DNA from: an uncultured Clostridia bacterium
GTDB lineage: Bacteria; Bacillota; Clostridia; Christensenellales; Aristaeellaceae
Length of the DNA: 8,992 bases
Assembly: GCA_946042585.1 (NCBI GenBank)
Contig: CAMGDO010000020.1
Span: 1 to 8,992, forward strand
Direction: 5' to 3'
Positions 7,289-8,992 of this stretch are shown piece after piece; the first letter of the stretch is position 1; every line of letters starts with the position of its first letter. A program made the position numbers and the translations under genes. Under the pieces are notes generated by a model. It searched no databases and was not told where the DNA came from. It saw only the letters and a list, made by a program, of their open reading frames with translations.

Positions 7289-8548
7289 ATGCGCGTTGCG
7301 TTGCTGAATGATTCCTTTCCGCCGCTCATTGACGGCGTGGTGAATGTGGTGACAAACTATGCGTCCATCCTGCAGAAAAACGGCTGTGATGTCACGGTGG
7401 CAACGCCTGATTATCCCGGCGTTACGGATGATTATCCCTATCCTGTCATCCGCTATGCCAGCCTGAATACCACAAAGCTGGTGGGCTATCGCGCGGGATA
7501 TCCCTTCAGCGCGCGCGCGGTTCAGACGCTGTGCGACTTTTCACCGGATATCATTCATTCGCATTGCCCGGTGGCCTCCACTATGCTGGCCCGCACCGTG
7601 CGGGAAAGCCTCCATGTGCCGGTGGTATTCACCTATCATACCAAGTTTGATATAGATATCCGCACGGCGCTGAAGGGAGAATTTTTGCAGAATCGTCTCA
7701 TCACCGCGCTGGTGCGCAATGTGCAGGCATGCGACGAGGTGTGGACGGTGAGCGAGGGCGCGGCGGAGAATCTGCGCTCGCTGGGATTCACCGGCAATTA
7801 CCGCGTGATGGAAAACGGCGTGGACTTTGCCCGCGGGCGCGCGGAGCCTGCGCTGACAGAGCGCATCAGCGCGCAGCACGGCCTGACAGAGGATACGCCT
7901 GTGCTGCTGTTTACCGGGCGCATGCGCTGGTATAAGGGCATCCGGCTGATCATAGAGGGGCTGTCCGCGGCCAAACGGCAGGGTGCGCGCTTCCGCATGC
8001 TGTTTGTGGGCGATGGCTCGGATAAGGAGCAGATTCAGCGCCTTGCGCAGGACTGCGGTCTTGCGGAGGATTGCGTGTTTGTGGGCGCGGTGCAAAACCG
8101 AGAGCTTCTGCGCGCCTATTACAGCCGCGCGGATCTGTTTTTGTTTCCATCCACCTTTGATACCAACGGCATTGTGGTGCGCGAGGCGGCAGCCTGCAGC
8201 CTGCCGGCGCTGCTGGTGCGCGGCAGCTGCGCAGCCGAGCGCGTGACGGACGGGCGCAACGCCCTGTTGATGGAGGAAGACGCGCAAAGCCTGTGCCAGC
8301 AGGTGCTGTGGGCGCTCAGCCATCTGGACGAAGTGCATGAGATGGGCGAGCGCGCAGCGCAGGAGCTGTATATTTCGTGGGACACGGCCGTAAGCTGCGC
8401 GCAGACGCGCTATAGCGAGCTTTTGGAGGAGCGCCGCAGCTGTAGCGTCCCGCCGCGTCATGACGCATTCCCCTTTGTGGCGGACTGCGTTGAAGCCGTC
8501 AACCGCCTGTATGCATTGGGCGACAAAATCAAAAAGTATCTGGAATAA
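7289..8548 (+). CDS. GT4-like glycosyltransferase (GT-B fold)
   Basis: This 419-residue retaining glycosyltransferase (group 1) probably acts on a lipid or envelope acceptor at the cytoplasmic membrane face. N-terminal Rossmann domain: MRVALLNDSFPPLIDGVVNV with the Gly-Val acceptor loop (15-18), DIIHSHCP (87-94) and VVFTYHTKFD (112-121). C-terminal donor-binding domain: GRMRWYKGIRLI (210-221) with Arg211 and Lys216, FVGDGSDKEQ (239-248), and FPSTFDTNGIVVREAAAC (286-303). The EX7E motif has Asp291 in place of the first Glu and keeps Glu299. The start is fixed by GGAGGTGA (7276-7283), 8 bases before ATG 7289; an upstream open extension covers the promoter and is not used. Its relatives include diacylglycerol glucosyltransferases and mannosyltransferases, but donor and acceptor cannot be read from sequence. 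It stands alone, divergent from the small protein gene. Confidence 0.9.
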   Translation: MRVALLNDSFPPLIDGVVNVVTNYASILQKNGCDVTVATPDYPGVTDDYPYPVIRYASLNTTKLVGYRAGYPFSARAVQTLCDFSPDIIHSHCPVASTMLARTVRESLHVPVVFTYHTKFDIDIRTALKGEFLQNRLITALVRNVQACDEVWTVSEGAAENLRSLGFTGNYRVMENGVDFARGRAEPALTERISAQHGLTEDTPVLLFTGRMRWYKGIRLIIEGLSAAKRQGARFRMLFVGDGSDKEQIQRLAQDCGLAEDCVFVGAVQNRELLRAYYSRADLFLFPSTFDTNGIVVREAAACSLPALLVRGSCAAERVTDGRNALLMEEDAQSLCQQVLWALSHLDEVHEMGERAAQELYISWDTAVSCAQTRYSELLEERRSCSVPPRHDAFPFVADCVEAVNRLYALGDKIKKYLE

Positions 8549-8630
8549 CATGCATTCGTCAGAAAAAGGCGATTTGCCCTTTCATATTTTGCCCGCACAC
8601 ACGGGCGATGCGCGCATACTGCTGACAGTA

Positions 8631-8636
8631 AGGGGG
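8631..8636 (+). promoter_or_regulatory. Ribosome binding site of the last gene
   Basis: AGGGGG lies 8 bases before ATG 8645. The 96-base gap after the glycosyltransferase shows no clear promoter, so co-transcription is likely. A 5-bp stem GCCCG/CGGGC (8591-8606) lacks a T tract. Confidence 0.6.
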
Positions 8637-8644
8637 TGCGCGCC

Positions 8645-8966
8645 ATGGCATTGTGGATTGCGGACGAAGGCGAGGGTCTGCTGCGGGAGGGGCGGACGCT
8701 GTGCCGGGAACCGTCTGCCCTGTGCGCATGCGGCAATACCGTGGTGTGCGCGCAGACGCAGCAGGCAACGGTGTTTGCCGCCGATACCGGGCGCGAGCTT
8801 GGCCGCTTTCCCCTGCCGCCGGGCGTCAGCCGCATGTGCGCGCTACCCGGCGCGCTGTATGCGCTCAGCGCCGAGGCGGACAGCGTAAGCCTTCTGTGCC
8901 CGCGCACGGGACAGCTGCGGCTGTGCGCGCAGGCAGGGTGCTATCCGCGTGATCTGAAGCTGAGCC
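8645..8966 (+). CDS. Possible YncE/lactonase-like beta-propeller protein, 3' end missing
   Basis: The first 107 genomic codons of a protein starting MALWIADEGEGLLREG. There is no signal peptide. Features include repeated short beta-strand-like units with Gly/Thr turns (for example TVFAADTGRELGRFPLPPG and SLLCPRTGQLRLC), regular spacing of about 40 residues, and YPRDLKLSP at the cut end, a phrase common in YncE-type/6-phosphogluconolactonase-like propellers, usually followed by a repeat blade. The match is by eye and moderate. Cysteine content is unusually high for a cytoplasmic protein (ten or so in 107 residues). Translation continues through the adapter as VSYTHLRA, which is artefactual and must be dropped. 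It follows the glycosyltransferase on the same strand with its own ribosome binding site. Confidence 0.6.
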
Positions 8967-8992
8967 CTGTCTCTTATACACATCTCCGAGCC
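8967..8992 (-). other. Nextera adapter, reverse complement (library artefact)
   Basis: CTGTCTCTTATACACATCT (8967-8985) is the reverse complement of the Tn5 mosaic end, followed by CCGAGCC, the start of the read-2 tail in reverse complement. Genomic sequence stops at 8966. The same adapter type occurs at the left end. Confidence 0.98.

Noticed and set aside
7153..7329. 59-codon upstream extension of the small protein
   Set aside because: It would cover the divergent promoters and the glycosyltransferase start; the perfect AGGAGGTG at 7158-7165 fixes the start at 7152.
7541..8551. Antisense open frame of 336 codons over the glycosyltransferase
   Set aside because: High His/Arg/Ala shadow composition and no ribosome binding site; the plus-strand glycosyltransferase has clear motifs.
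8555..8590. Possible terminator after the glycosyltransferase (AAAGGC ... GCCCTTT)
   Set aside because: The stem is short with a bulge, and no continuous T tract follows. Kept only as a weak possibility.

Overview
The window is chromosomal DNA from a GC-rich Gram-positive bacterium, most likely a gut-type Clostridia member. This rests on a textbook CtsR operator in front of clpB, an ECF transporter S component lacking its own ATPase genes, an RpiR-family regulator, strong AGGAGG-type ribosome binding sites and sigma-A promoters, and a tRNA with encoded CCA. No species can be named from the sequence alone. Both ends are not genomic: positions 1-44 and 8967-8992 are Nextera (Tn5 tagmentation) adapter, so the genomic insert is 45-8966 and the two end genes are cut by the library process.

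Layout. On the left is the 5' part of a peptide-type ABC transporter substrate-binding protein (minus, 45-676). A 400-base divergent intergenic region with two promoters separates it from pepT, tripeptidase T (plus, 1078-2295), and an RpiR/SIS transcriptional regulator (plus, 2405-3301). A strong bidirectional terminator at 3308-3354 lies between the regulator and a convergent ECF S component (minus, 3358-3909). Divergent promoters then drive the S component and clpB (plus, 4083-6671). clpB has a consensus promoter whose start site is overlapped by a CtsR box. A tRNA-Leu(UAA) gene (6761-6845) follows with its own promoter and a bidirectional terminator shared with a convergent 76-residue protein (minus, 6922-7152). 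A 136-base intergenic region with two palindromes separates that small gene from a divergent GT4-like glycosyltransferase (plus, 7289-8548). The last gene is the 5' end of a possible beta-propeller protein (plus, from 8645).

How the parts fit. Substrate-binding protein, PepT and the RpiR regulator suggest a peptide (or amino-sugar/peptide) uptake and use locus. An 11-base motif, GGTACCGGAAT, lies at the predicted transcription start of both the binding-protein gene and the regulator gene, which suggests that the RpiR protein controls itself and the transporter. A second motif, TTGCATTTCTAATG, is shared exactly between the binding-protein upstream region and the glycosyltransferase promoter. 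clpB is a heat-shock/proteostasis gene under probable CtsR control.

Most of the window is ordinary core genome. I see no phage, insertion sequence, CRISPR array or defence system. The least explained items are the small helical protein, the two shared operator-like motifs, and a terminator-like hairpin inside the regulator's leader.
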